A DNA stretch of 64,000 nucleotides from assembly GCA_007922195.1 (NCBI GenBank), contig ML681971.1:21096042-21160041 (forward strand), in the 5' to 3' direction. Made by a program: the position numbers and the translations under genes. Shown in pieces: positions 11,548 through 22,380 of the stretch. Source of the DNA: Podocnemis expansa. Lineage: Eukaryota; Chordata; Testudines; Podocnemididae. The notes under the pieces were generated by a model. It was given only the letters and a program-made list of their open reading frames with translations. It searched no databases and was not told where the DNA came from. Position 1 is the first letter of the stretch. Every line of letters begins with the position of its first letter.

Positions 11548-12528
11548 CTAGTTTAAAGCCCTCCTCACTAGGTCAGCCAGTCTGTGCCCAAATATGCTCT
11601 TCCCCTTCCTGCACAGATGAAGGCCATCTCTGCCTATCAATCCTCTGTCCTGAAACAGTACTCCATGGTCAAGGAAGTCAAATCCCTCCTGACCACACCA
11701 TCTTCGCAGCCAGGCATTCACCTCTAGGATGCATCTGTCTCTCCACAGGCCTCTAGCCTTGACTGGAAGGATTGAGGAGAACACCACCTGTGCTCCAAAC
11801 TCCTTCACCCTCACTCCCAGAGCCGTGAAGTCACCTTTGATCTGCTGAGGATCACCACTCGCAGTATCATTGGTACCCACATGGATAAGAAGCATGGGGT
11901 AGTAGTCTGAGAGGTGGATGATTTTTGACAATCCCTCCGTAACATCTCAGATACAGGCACCTGGCAGGCAGCATACCTCCCTAGAGGCCTTGTTAGGGCA
12001 ACAGACGGGTGCCTCCGGTCCTCTCAGGAGTGAGTCCCCAATCACCACAACCCTATGTTTCCTCTTATGTGAGACGGCTGTGATCTCCCCAGCCTCTGGG
12101 GTGCATGGCCTCTCCTCTACCTCCGGCATTGTCTCTAGTGCCACATAAGGGTTCCTCACCACAATGGATGGTGGGATGTGAGCAGGCTTGGAGCACTGTC
12201 TACTGCCAGAGGTGACCAGCTGCCCCTGTCCTCCCTCTGCCATAGGCATCCCATCCGTTTCCAGATCTGTGGCAGTAGCCCTTGGCACCAGGATATGCAC
12301 CTCGTCCTTGCAGGTCTCATCGTGGACACTGTCAAGGAACTTTTCCAGGCCACAGATACCCCTGAGTCGTGACACCTCCTCCTGTAACTCTCCTACCTGT
12401 TTCCAGAGAGATGCCACCAGAAGGCACCTATCACATAGATTCATCTCCCTAGCCTGATCATCAGTGGCAGGAAAATGAAGGTCACAATCCCTGCAAATCC
12501 ATACCAGGACCTGGGTGGAGATATCCAT
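11548..12528 (-). pseudogene. CR1 ORF1: zinc finger, coiled coil, GDSL esterase
   Basis: The start at 12528 gives a frame with Cys pairs C12/C15 and C32/C35 in a zinc-finger arrangement, then a heptad-like stretch (WKQVGELQEEVSRLR) suited to oligomerisation. An esterase of the SGNH/GDSL type follows: VVIGDSLLRG (nucleophile block, Ser about residue 166), HVGTNDT (Asn block) and DGLHL (Asp-His block). One in-frame TGA at 11947-11949 divides it into 193 and 127 codons; the frame is unchanged across the stop. A CGA-to-TGA CpG decay would explain it. The known role of CR1 ORF1 is RNA binding and chaperoning. Confidence 0.88.
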
Positions 12529-12835
12529 GGTCAGACAGTCTGTCTGGCTACAAACAGAAGCAAAGGAAACAGAGGGGGCATGCAGATGACCAATGCAAAA
12601 AACTCCTATGCCTTAAAAGCTTAAGTGGTGCAATGTGCCAGCCCTCTGCAGAGGGTGCACACCACCCAAACTAAACATGCAGCTGACTTTCTAATTTACT
12701 CCAAAACCCTGAGAGGTCAACAAAGCTGTAGGGAAACTCCAGCCAATGACAGACAAGTTTTTTTAATGCCATTTTGTGACACATTCATAAACCAGCAATA
12801 ACCAAGCTGGAACGACTGACAGAGGGAGGATAATT

Positions 12836-12932
12836 TTGTGCTTGGCCTGGGACTTTGAAGACGTGTTCAATTCCCTTCCCTGAAACAGGGTAATAGCAAA
12901 CTCCTACTTCACAGGGATGTAGAAATACATTA
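12836..12932 (+). repeat. MIR-like SINE fragment
   Basis: Contains 'cctgggactttgaagacgtg', 'ttcaattccct', and 'cttcacagggatgt', the order of a MIR-like body. Diverged, without clear ends. Confidence 0.4.
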
Positions 12933-12935
12933 AAG

Positions 12936-13256
12936 CAGTGATCATCCAACATTTTTCTTCAGGACCCAGCTCCGGGCCCCTCTGTCATGTGGCGGCCCCT
13001 CCACTGTGGGGGGGATGGGCCGCCATCTCCCCAATCAGCACCAGCTGGCAGGAGACCAAGAGGCAGTTGGCCCCCTCCATCCACACTGACTGGTAGGGGA
13101 GCTAGGGGCAGCCACCCCGCCCTCCCAGAAGCAGCACTAGCTGGCAGGGGAGCGAGGGGCACCCCTGCCCCCTGGGTGCAGCACAGATGCCGCAAACCAG
13201 TCCCTTCAGGTCTGCAATCCAGTACTGGGTCGCAAGCCATACTTTGATGACCACTG
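12936..13256. mobile_element. hAT-type element with perfect TSD
   Basis: Starts CAGTGATCATCCAAC and ends CTTTGATGACCACTG, which are terminal inverted repeats. It is flanked by identical octamers cattaaag at 12928-12935 and 13257-13264. The core is GC-rich with tandem-like 'agctggcaggggag' units, so the apparent reading frames across it on both strands are compositional. Shares an 'agtactgggt' block with the copy at 51239-51425. Confidence 0.88.
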
Positions 13257-13264
13257 CATTAAAG

Positions 13265-13934
13265 GCTGTGAGGTACCTGGATATTATGCTACAGGCAGAT
13301 GTATAAGTGCCATAGAAAGAGATGGCTGAAGGGTAGGAATAAAACAAAAACTTCGGGCCTTCCAGCTAATGCTGTATCAAGGAAGGCCTGGATCATTGTA
13401 CATGCAGTGCGTTGTTGGGTTTCAATGACATCCACACAAAAAAAAAACGAGCAGCCAGCAAAATGCGAGGGTAGAGACAGCATTCAGAATGAGGCCATAA
13501 GAACTGTCCAGACATCAATAGGTATGCAGTGTTTCAAGGAAGAACCCCATGTTATTTGGTCAATGGCTCATCTAGCCTCTTCCAGGGGTTGTGTGTTTAC
13601 TGGTCAGAGGAAAAAGACCCAGGAATCAAGAGACAGGAACTCAAGTCTCAGCACTGCTGACAATCTGCTGTGAGACACTGGGTGGTTAAGTTTATAAATA
13701 CCTACTGCCCATTAATAATCTTGAGCACTCCCCTTTTTTGGCAGAGTAGCTAAATGGAGAGGTCTCACCTTCTCAGCAACTTTCACCCATGCTCACACCC
13801 CAACCAAAAAATCAATGTCTAACAGCTGCCTGGTCTCCTTAACTTCCAGGAACATCCTCAGTGTCACTTATTTCAACTGAGTGACTCATTAAGCCTGATG
13901 CCTTTGAAGAGTTGTTGCCAGTCTTGATCTAGAT
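13265..13934. other. Non-coding stretch with possible MIR-like piece
   Basis: About 13620-13690 shows a weak MIR-like order ('aggaactcaagtctc', 'ctgctgtgagacactggg'). Nothing else is recognised; the 124-codon plus frame at 13299-13673 runs through this piece and is not taken as a gene. Confidence 0.45.
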
Positions 13935-14287
13935 CAGGCGTGGCCAAACTGCGGCTCGTGAGCTGCATGTGGCTCTTCAAAGAAAAAGGGCAGCTTGCAG
14001 AAGAGCATGGCGGGGAGAAACACGGTATGGTCAGGATAGCAGGGAGAAGCTAAATTTTTACTGTATAGGTAGGCCTAGTTTTCATGGTAACCTTATGTAA
14101 TTATTAGAATCTGACATTAGTAGGATCAATATTTGCCCTCTTTTTATGATAAAATTAAAGCATGCAATGAATATTAAACTTAGCAATTTTGGACTAAGTA
14201 AAATATGGCTACATGCCTCAGTGTAGCTCTCGAAGATTAAAAACCAACTTATGTACCTCTTGAGTTCCATAAGTTTGGTCACCCCTG
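13935..14287. mobile_element. hAT-type non-autonomous element
   Basis: Begins CAGGCGTGGCCAAACT and ends AAGTTTGGTCACCCCTG, a clear inverted pair. Flanks are atctagat (13927-13934) and gtctagat (14288-14295), a 7-of-8 match. The left part has the 'gcggctcgtgagctgcatgt' block. No transposase coding. Confidence 0.85.
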
Positions 14288-14295
14288 GTCTAGAT

Positions 14296-15394
14296 CTTCA
14301 CATTCCATCACCCTTCCATCTTCATGGCGGGGAGGAGAGTGTCACCATTTGCTTTTTCAGGATTCCATTTGCCTTTACAGCATCCCCTGTATAAGACAGC
14401 ACTGCCTGAGGACAACTATAGACTGCTAATGAGGGCAGCAAGCAAAGCCAGGAAAGTTGCAGAGGTGTAAGTCAGGGCAGTACCTGGCCCAGAAACATAG
14501 AACATATGTGTCATCACAGCAGACCTAAGGAATGTGAAGTCAATGATCTGTGTTATTGCCTGATTCTCACTTAGACTAAGTCTTGGTCAACACCAGCTTT
14601 GTATAGAGATCACTGATGGGATTGTTACTGATCCAGTGATGCTGGTTCAAGCCCTACGAGTGCAAATTATTCCCCTTCCCTACATGAAAGTGCTTATTTC
14701 TTATTACAAGGCTGCCAAGCCAGTACTGGCAACCTCACATTGGTGCAACTGCATCACTGGGAGGTGGCATCATATTAGCGTTAGGTATGTTCTCCTTTCC
14801 CTCTGAGAACTGTTTAATATTCGTTCACAGGATGACACTCTCCAACAGCAGAGACTCACTTGTTCCTCCCACCTGCAGCTCTCATCCATACCCTTATTAA
14901 AAGCACTCAGCTACACCAGGGAATATTGCACTGCTCTTTCTACCTAATTAGTTCAGGGAACAACAAAACTAACATGACCTCCACCTGGAAGTTCCAAAAG
15001 TATTGGATGAGTCTAGCGCAGCAGCCACATGCTGGTAGAGAGACTCACCAAATGGAAAGGAGAAAAGATGTAAAACAGGAAGGCTTTTCTGGATCGTACA
15101 TGATGTGCTGGGTCTCAGACTGTTCACACACATGGTGTTATTGTCTTCACAACTACAGAAATCAATCCATTATAGGGTAGTATTTCAGCTTCTGCCTTCT
15201 TCTGATATACAAGGGCAAGAATAAGTCAGAAAGAAAATTACAGAAACTGATATTGGATGGTTTTATTGAAGGCTGAGAAACTTCTTGATGTGTGCATAAA
15301 CGTGCACGTGTATCTTACAGTTGCTGATGTGTATCCTGCAGATGACACACACAAATGAACCTTTATATGAGAGCCAGCTTGACAACCAATGGAC
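14296..15394. other. Non-coding stretch, nothing assigned
   Basis: No recognisable domain. The 106-codon plus frame at 14860-15180 lacks any motif I know. Confidence 0.5.
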
Positions 15395-15515
15395 AAGTCT
15401 ATAGCTATTGACTGTGACCAGTAAGACTTGGGTTTTTGTTTTGACTCTGCTACTGACCTTGAACAAGGCACTTAACCTCTTTGTGCTTTTGCCTGCATTG
15501 GTAAGAACTGTCTCT
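15395..15515 (+). repeat. MIR-like SINE fragment
   Basis: Contains 'gactctgctactgaccttg' followed by 'aacaaggcacttaacctctttgtg', the conserved centre of MIR-type SINEs. Ends are not visible. Confidence 0.65.
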
Positions 15516-15978
15516 GACCACAGATGCTGGAACAAGGGGAGCTGACACATCCCCGAGTTTGAAATGCCTTCCATCATATCCAAGGTTTACAGCTTGGTCC
15601 AATGGCTCTCAGCCGTCCCCCCGCACCCATACAAAATTGTTGCAGCCCCCTGTCTGTGGTGCTTAGCTCAATGGGGCCCTGTTCTTGGCTAGAACCAAAC
15701 AGGGCAACAGCAATACAAATAATAAATTGATAATGCAACCTCTGTTAGAACCATGGGGCTACATGGTGGTTGCGACCAGCAGTGCTTCCGTTCATCCCTG
15801 GCAGGTTTATTCCCTGGAGACAGTCTCAACCATCTGGGCACAAGGCTGGCAAACCAATGAAACCAGTGTATTCACATTCTTACTTTCACAGCCACAGAGC
15901 ACCTGCTGCTTCCATAGACCCTGGCTCAAGCTGTAAGAGCTCAGTGCTTCTGAGGAATCAGACCCTTGCCACATGACT

Positions 15979-16103
15979 AAGGTGACCAGACTTTTCTATT
16001 TTACAGGGACTGTCCAGATATTCAGGGCTTTGCCTTATATAGCTGCCTATTACCCCCACCCCATCCTTGTCCTGATTTTTCACACTTCTTGTCTGGTCAC
16101 CCT
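15979..16103. mobile_element. Short MITE with 11-bp TIRs
   Basis: GGTGACCAGAC at 15981-15991 is the exact reverse complement of GTCTGGTCACC at 16091-16101. The interior has 'gggactgtccagat' and 'cctattaccccc' blocks. About 125 bp, non-coding. A flanking TA on the left suggests a TA-type target site, but the right side is not clean. Confidence 0.7.
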
Positions 16104-17104
16104 GTGTGTAAGGAATAGGACAAAACATTTCAGTGCTTGCCTACACTGTTATCCAGGGCACTATGATGAAAACCAAGTGATTTCACACTGGGTAAGACAC
16201 CAGCCATAATGATTAAAGAATCTTGGCACTGTAACATGTCTGTTGCATCAGCGAACCACATAGCGTCCTGTAAATGTTCAGTAAGAAACCCCACAGGATC
16301 TCTGTTAGGCAAGTATGATCACTACTCTGCTACGGCGGGGGCTACTGAGATGAAGAGACATTAGAGTGCCTTGCCAATGATTCAGCAATAACATGAGAAA
16401 CACGAGTCATTACCCAGGTTCTAGGTGGCACAACATGCACCAAAGCCTACATCTGGCACCTCAGCGCATTAACCTAGATAACCTGGGCAGATCTGTGCAA
16501 CGGGCAGTAAAGCCCTGGAACGGCAGCGTAGCCAACGAATTCAGGACTTTTCTGCGTCCCAGACTTGGGAACAAGAGACTTTCTTGAAAGCAGCATTTTG
16601 GGGGTACAGTCGGTTGCTACAACTGTGGGGCACAGACAGATAATATAGGGGCTTACATAATTAATTGCATTTACCTTTAAACTACATGGTAATTAATGTT
16701 GTGCATCTGTCCTTCAGTGTCGTAAGTAAAATAATTCTGTAACCCTGTGTAATAGACATTATAACCAATGTCCAACAAGACTCCATATTGTCAGCTTCGA
16801 AACTGCTTAAAACATTGAACTCCATTTTGTATACCCGATAAAACTTGGTTTAGGTGTATGCTGTGTATGATCATTTAAATGAATGAACGGGGGGGGGGGG
16901 GAGAGAGAGAGAGAAGGGGCCAGTCTCAACCGCCAGCCCATCTTGATGCACCACAAGTACCATCTAAGCGGCTGAACTATGCAGACATCTCTATTAAAGC
17001 AAACAGAAGGAGCCATCCCAAAAAGAAAAAATACAACCAAGCCTGCAAGTGACTGGTGACCAATGATCTCACAGGAACCCTGAGGCAACATGACACAGCA
17101 AATC
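16104..17104. other. Non-coding stretch with G/GA tract
   Basis: Holds a purine tract, G13 at 16889-16901 followed by GA repeats to 16914. The 64-codon plus frame at 16393-16587 (with NLGRSVQRAVKPWN) is not assigned to any family. Confidence 0.5.
16889..16914. repeat. G-run plus (GA)n
   Basis: Thirteen G followed by about seven GA units. A simple purine tract, likely length-polymorphic. Confidence 0.85.
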
Positions 17105-17112
17105 CCACAGAC

Positions 17113-17325
17113 CAGGGATTCACATCTTCTCTGGCATGGCACACCTTGCTGCCTTTAATTAATTGGAGGCACACCACCAGTTAGTTTCCAAATGAACCCA
17201 TGAATATTCATGAGTCAAAGAGCCAATCCAGAGCTCTGAGTAGTTTTTCAAAAAAATATTGTGGCATACTTGCTCAGACCTGACAGAACACCTGTGTGCC
17301 ATAGCACACTGGTTGGGAAACACTG
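17113..17325. mobile_element. hAT-type MITE, same family as 4232-4457, inverted
   Basis: Begins CAGGGATTCACATC and ends GGTTGGGAAACACTG. Internally it matches the reverse complement of 4232-4457 ('attaattggaggcacacca', 'gttt.ccaaatgaac', 'ccagagctctgagtag'). Flanks ccacagac (17105-17112) and ctatagac (17326-17333) agree at 6 of 8, both differences being C/T. Confidence 0.8.
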
Positions 17326-17333
17326 CTATAGAC

Positions 17334-19329
17334 TTACATGAGGGCCAGCAAGTATAAAAGATGGGTAAGAACATGAAAACTTTGGGGTCTCATTCTGCAA
17401 TCGTCATCCTGGAGCATTGGATCATGACCAACAGAGGCCTAGCTCCCTCCTTGTGCCCAGCCTAGCTGGCCACTAGGCAAGGCTCAAGTAACATATGAAA
17501 GGACTGGTAATTATATCACACCAGCTGTGTGTCCGTGCATGCGCACGCATGCTTTTTGCTATCCTTACTTATTAACAATATACGTGACATATTGCCTTGT
17601 CCCCCTGAATAAGATCCTGCTAGTCTTTTCTTTTTAAGTACAACATTTATTGAAGGGTGCTCTCCTGGGTGCCCTTTCTGGTATAACACAACAAGCTTGT
17701 CGTGGTTTGTTATAACCCTCCATGCTGCTGTGGGCGTGGAACCCTGGATCCCAAAAGCCAATGGAAGAAAGCTCCCTTGAACTTTCCCCTTAGTGTTTAA
17801 GAAATCCAGCCCCTCTGAATTACTTGCATCTCTTTCACATGGGCCCATTTTGACAGATATTAATAACACTGTGGACTCAGAAGCAGGGCTCAATCCTCAG
17901 CTGGTATAAACTGGCGTTGCTTCACAGAGATAAATCAGTTTACACCAACTGATAATCTGGCCACAGGGTCTTTTACTGCCAACCTTATTGGCAGCAGCTG
18001 CGCAAAGAAGGCTCATATCTACGCTGGCTGTAGGACTTTCAGTTTTGCTCAGGGAAGAGGAAACAGTTTCTCAACACGTTACTAAGAGAATTGTGTGAGA
18101 TAACACACAGCCCAAGTACCCAGTAGAGCATGCACGTAGGGGGCCTGGCTCTGAAAAATAACCCCCCTAGAGCTGCTTTGGGTAACACATTGAAGCTAGC
18201 TACAAGAAGAGAGGCAGGCCATTGGGTTTTCCTTTGAAACATCAACCATGTCACTAGCTGACACCCAAACAATAACCATCACCTAAGCCTTGCTGTGGCC
18301 GCTTATTTCTGCCTGGTCACCTGATTTGTACAACTTCATTTCTGGGTCAGTTGGAGGCCATGTGCTGTTTTACACCTCCCTCCCAATCACTTTCAAGCTT
18401 CCAGTGCCTGAACACTATACCGGCTTCGCAAACCCCTCCCCGGTTGTGTGGGAGAGACTATCAAGCAGCTTTCTGAAACAGAATACATGACTCTCTTTAC
18501 CACCCTTTCAACGTTTGGAAACACAGGCATTCAGGCTGTGTCCTCAGCTTAAACATCAAAGGCTTCTCCCCAGGCGTACACTGAAAACGAAATATAACCT
18601 CCCTTCTCCCTTACCTATTGAGGACAGGCAGCCACAAGAGAAACGCTGCGAGAGCCCTAAGCGGAGCGGGTGTGAACTGCACTCCCAGCCATTGCATTTC
18701 TCAGGCTCATACATTTCTGTCATGGCACTAGCAGATCTTCAGCTCACCCTCAGTCAGATTCAGACTTTCCTTCATATATCTGTCAACCTTTTCTAGTTCT
18801 GCCATGAGTTATCAGGCTCATTAAATAATAAAATAATCCCCCTCGCCCTCAGCCTGTGATGCAACATAAGGGACCCACCTGGCCTTACAAACTATTCATC
18901 TCCCATTCAGCCAGCAAGGGACATGTTGCATCTCCACTTCAGCATTTCTTACTGCCACAGCTGCATCCTGACAGATGCTGGATGCCACCAATCAGGAGTT
19001 GAGCACCCTCCTCCCCTCTAAATTCCATTAATTTGATCCCATCCCCTCCCTCTCTCAATCCTGCCCCAGCTCAGATGCAAATAAATTACAGCTGCTTCAC
19101 TCAACCCAGGGATTTGCTGGGCCACAGAAAAGGGGGAAGGCAGAAATTACTTTGTAGGGAGGGGGAGAAAGCACAGCAGCAACCCTGCTGACCTAGGGTG
19201 AACTTTGTCTTACATCAATGGGCTGTGCACTCACACCTACAACAGGGCCTTGGCACCTAACTGGAATATTTACCAGCTACCACCCTATAAAAAATTCAGT
19301 TTAAGAGAGGAAGGGTTTGTTCCGCGGTT
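17334..19329. other. Non-coding stretch, nothing assigned
   Basis: Frames at 17516-17893 (minus, 125 codons) and 18515-18796 (plus, 93 codons) have no recognisable motifs or splice context. I see no bounded repeat. Confidence 0.5.
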
Positions 19330-19640
19330 AGTTCACTAATCTCAGGCACGACTTAGAGCAAGCCACTTCGTTGCCTAAATATCCCTGAGGAGCTAGCCAT
19401 CTGCCTCTTGGGGTACATTGACATGACCCAAAGCAGTGAATTCTGCAGCCCGAGTCCCACAGGCTTGGGCTGGCAAGACTTGGGCTAATGCTACAAAGTT
19501 GGAGCTTGGGCCGAAGCTCTGGTTCTACTGTGGTCAGAGCATGACCACCAATGAGAGTCTGTACTCCTTAGGTGCCCATCTATAAAATTGGGGTAAATAG
19601 CCCTTCTTCACCTCACAGGATTTTTGTGATGCTAAAAAAT
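19330..19640 (+). repeat. MIR-like SINE split by a second repeat
   Basis: The left part (about 19340-19390) has 'agagcaagccacttcgttgcc' and the right part (about 19575-19640) has 'ataaaattggggtaaatag' and 'cctcacaggattttt', consecutive segments of a MIR-like SINE. Between them, at about 19411-19565, lies a 'gcagcccgagtcccacaggcttggg' block typical of a reptile MITE family also seen at 29129-29250 and 47645-47840. No target duplication identified. Confidence 0.5.
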
Positions 19641-20470
19641 GCTGTCAGATTGTCTAAACAGCACCACAGTATTTAAGTTGTGGCAGGTCAGGATGTAAAT
19701 CTACCTCACCACAATCTACCACATGCTAACTCAATGTGGCCCCTGCTCCTGTGTGCTATTAGAGCAGTGCGCACTGATTTACCCTGCTTTGAAATGGGAG
19801 TTGGTCAGTCCACACTTGGGAGCAGCCAACGGGTAGCAGCAGAGTCTCCACAGGGACTTAGAGGTGCAACAGGTTAGCGTAGGGGAAATTTACACCCCAG
19901 CTTGCTGGGAATGGTTCTTGTAGACAAGCTAAAGCAGTGATGCTCAGAGGTTACAGCATTAAAAATAATCATCAGGGTAACTCATCCACCCAAGACGACA
20001 GCATTGCACCAAGAGGGTAAATGTGGCCCATGGATCTTGTCAGTGCTATGCCCCTCTATAAGATGGTAATTTTCATTCCCTTCCCTATTCAGTCGCCTCT
20101 CTCCTCTAAAAGCCCTCAGGGTCACCAAGAGTGCAGCCAGGAAGCCGTGAAACTATGGGGACAAGGATCATAAATGGTGCATAACTCAGAAAGAAAGGCC
20201 AAGGGAGGAGGGGTGTACACTAAACCCTAGTGAGTGCCAATCTCTTCCCCCTCCCCCCCCACCTGCCTTTTCAAATTCCAGGCTTTGGGAGGGTTATCTT
20301 TAAAGGCACTTAATCATGTCTACGATGGCCGCAGAGTTGCAGACACATGAAGTAAGTCTCTGGTGGAGAGGCGGCCCCCTATGGACCCCCAATGCCACCC
20401 TCACTGGGGCTCTGGGCCTGTTGCCCCCTAACCGACCCCCCCCAGGGGTTGAGGGAGAAGCTGGGGCCGC
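19641..20470. other. Non-coding stretch, GC-rich toward the right
   Basis: No gene recognised. GC content rises from about 20316, leading into the fold-back element; the 160-codon frame at 20316-20798 crosses the fold-back arm and an hAT insertion, so it is not a gene. Confidence 0.5.
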
Positions 20471-21251
20471 AGACCTCCAGGTCCAAAAGCTTTGCCGCTG
20501 GCCAGTGTACTGGTCAGACTGGCCTCCCTCCAGCGGGGGCGGACCAGCACTCCCCGCCTACTCCCAGCTGGTCGCGCCTCCCCAAGGGGAGGGAGGAGAG
20601 AGGCCAGCGCAGCGCTGCAGCTTGCCGGCTATGTTCCCTCTAAGCTGTGTGCGTGTGCATGCGCGCACAGGTTGTGAAGCCCGTGCACACAAGAAAATAA
20701 AGCACACACAAAAAAATTCAACAGTGCTAATATTTTTGTGCTACTTTAAGAAGGCAGTTTCAAACAGCATGTTTCAAATAACGTTTTGTAACTTATAAAA
20801 TCATTTCCATCACCATATCAAAATAAAATTTAGATACTATTTACATCATATGCTTCGTTGCACTCAAGTTTGAACACACTCTCTGGAAGGTGCACTAATT
20901 TGAGTACTGGTTCTGAAAATTTGCACAAAAGAAATTTTTTGCGCACACAGACTATGAAAAATTAGGGGGAACATTGCGTGCTGGGAGTCAGGCCCCCTGA
21001 AGTGGCGCGCTCCAAAGAGTTCAGGCTGCTTTGCCCCAGCCAGCCCAGGACTGGAAGTGGACAGAACTCTTCAGAGCGGGCTGCTCCAAGGGGCCCCACT
21101 CCCGGCAAGCTGCAGCACCGCGCCGGCCGCTCTCCTCCCTCCCCCTGTGGAGGCGCAGCTAGCTGGGAGTAGGCAGGGAACACTGCTCCACCTCCGCTGG
21201 AGAGAGGCCAGTCCGGCAGGCAGGCGGCAAAACTTTTGGAGCTGGTGGTCT
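20471..21251. repeat. GC-rich fold-back (long inverted repeat)
   Basis: The left arm (20471-20628, resuming at 20977-21033) and the right arm (about 21045-21251) are imperfect reverse complements. Anchors include 'ctccaaaagctttgccg' against 'cggcaaaacttttggag' and 'tgcagcttgccgg' against 'ccggcaagctgca'. The arms are about 215 bp after removing the 20629-20976 insertion, with a short centre near 21040. Probably a fold-back DNA element; the superfamily is not determined. Confidence 0.75.
20629..20976. mobile_element. hAT-type element inserted in the fold-back arm
   Basis: Starts CTATGTTCCCTCTAAGCTG and ends TTAGGGGGAACATTG, inverted termini of the same family as 23500-24121 and the partial copy at 42078. 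Flanks cttgccgg (20621-20628) and cgtgctgg (20977-20984) agree at 6 of 8. The interior has 'gtgcatgcgcgcacag' alternating purine-pyrimidine sequence. It interrupts the inverted-repeat pairing, so it is younger than the fold-back. Confidence 0.82.
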
Positions 21252-21638
21252 GCTGCCCTCCACTTCCCAACCACCCCATGAGCACACAAGTAAGTGAAGC
21301 AGGTGGCGTATATGGGGCCTCCAGGCCACCGCCTGCTTCATTTACCCCAAAAACTGCCTCTGCTCTGGTGGATTTGATTGCACAGTGGGGGAGATTAAAG
21401 AAAAAAAAACCTATGCTATTGCCAACTTCCAGTGCCAATAAAGGAGCAGAATTTATGGCTAAAATAAAGCTTGACATTTCCTCCAGCAAGGTCAGGAAGG
21501 CAATGAATCATTGTGAGGTTCTCACAATGATTCATGCTCCTCCCTTTTTTCACTATTTCAGATCTCATCCTGCAAGCCCTGCTCAGGGAACATGGAAGAT
21601 GCAGGGTCCAGGGAGGGACTCTGTACTTGTGAGCAGGC

Positions 21639-21920
21639 AGACCTTACAGAAAAAACAACAAGGAGTTGTGTGGCACTTTAAGACTAACAGATTTATTTTT
21701 TGCATGAGCTTTCGTGGGAGAAGATCCCACTTCCTCAGATGCTTTGAAGATGGGTGAACTTACAGAAAGGAATGAAACTAAATGCAAGGGGGTGTAAAAC
21801 ATAGGATCAGGTCATAAAGTAACAGCAAATCAGAGCAGTTTACAGGCTCAAACCATGGGAAGCCTGAAGTCAAATTACCCTTTGTAATGGGAAAAGAGCT
21901 GATCCTGGAAAAGTGCTGAC
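21639..21920 (-). mobile_element. Penelope-like subfamily 1 3' end
   Basis: Nearly identical to the reverse complement of 63183-63425. On the minus strand it runs from 'cccattacaaagggtaatttg' through 'cctgatcctatgttttacac' to the hairpin (gtggga/tcccac) with GAAA, then 'gtcttaaagtgccacacaac'. The coding end is lost; similarity stops near 21900 in a position equal to the stop-codon region of the 63 kb copy. High similarity suggests recent activity of this family. Confidence 0.75.
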
Positions 21921-22170
21921 TGAACACCTTAACCCAGCAGGTATTTAAGGAATTAACACCCATGGATCTGCACCCCTATCTTTAATAGGCTGCAGGATAG
22001 CCAGCCCCTTTAAGTTGCCTCTATTCTCAAAAGAATATTTTAGCTTGGATTCCTTTTATTTCTCTTTTATTCCCTCCCTATTTATCCTATCCTCACAAAA
22101 CCGCCAGTCCCTTGTCTTCCCACAGGAGCTGCCTGTGCAAGGAAGCTGATTAAAGCCAGTTTTCAGATAA

Positions 22171-22340
22171 AGAAAGAAAAATCTGAGTTCTTCTCCGAGC
22201 ACTGCTTGGATGCATTCAGTAATGGGTGTCTGTGCCAGAGTGCCAGATTGGCCAGAAAAAACTTTTGTCCTAGCTTGTCAGGAGAGGGCAGGTGGCCTCT
22301 GCCCCTTGCACCACCCCATGGCTATATATACGGCCACCTC
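22171..22340. repeat. DIRS-like left inverted terminal repeat
   Basis: The stretch from 'gcattcagtaatggg' through 'ttggccagaaaaaac', 'gtcaggagagggcag' to 'tatatata' is matched in reverse orientation by 28488-28640. Outer bases 22171-22215 also match, in reverse, the left half of the 27757-27860 internal region. Confidence 0.75.
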
Positions 22341-22380
22341 CCGACCTCTCCTCAGTTTCATTTCTTCCACCTTGCGTGTC
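22319..22380 (+). promoter_or_regulatory. Candidate TATA promoter in DIRS-like ITR
   Basis: A TATATATA box at 22323-22330 sits about 200 bases ahead of the gag-like start, followed by a pyrimidine-rich 'cctcagtttcatttcttcc' stretch that could hold the start site. The right ITR carries the same box in reverse at about 28488-28496. Promoter function is inference. Confidence 0.45.

Larger units (their letters stand above)
9153..12600 (-). mobile_element. CR1 LINE, rearranged, minus strand
   Basis: A non-LTR retrotransposon reading right to left. It has ORF1 (12528 to 11548), the start of ORF2 (about 11370 to 11230), an inverted piece of ORF2 (10779-11238, plus strand), the reverse transcriptase region (about 10780 to 9595 and on to 9322), then the 3' UTR ending near 9153. 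The 3' end carries the usual CR1 signature of an agggttggaagggacctc block next to an 'atagaatcata' tail. At about 3.4 kb it is shorter than a full CR1 of about 4.5 kb; the middle of ORF2 is missing. The 5' boundary near 12600 is approximate. Confidence 0.9.
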
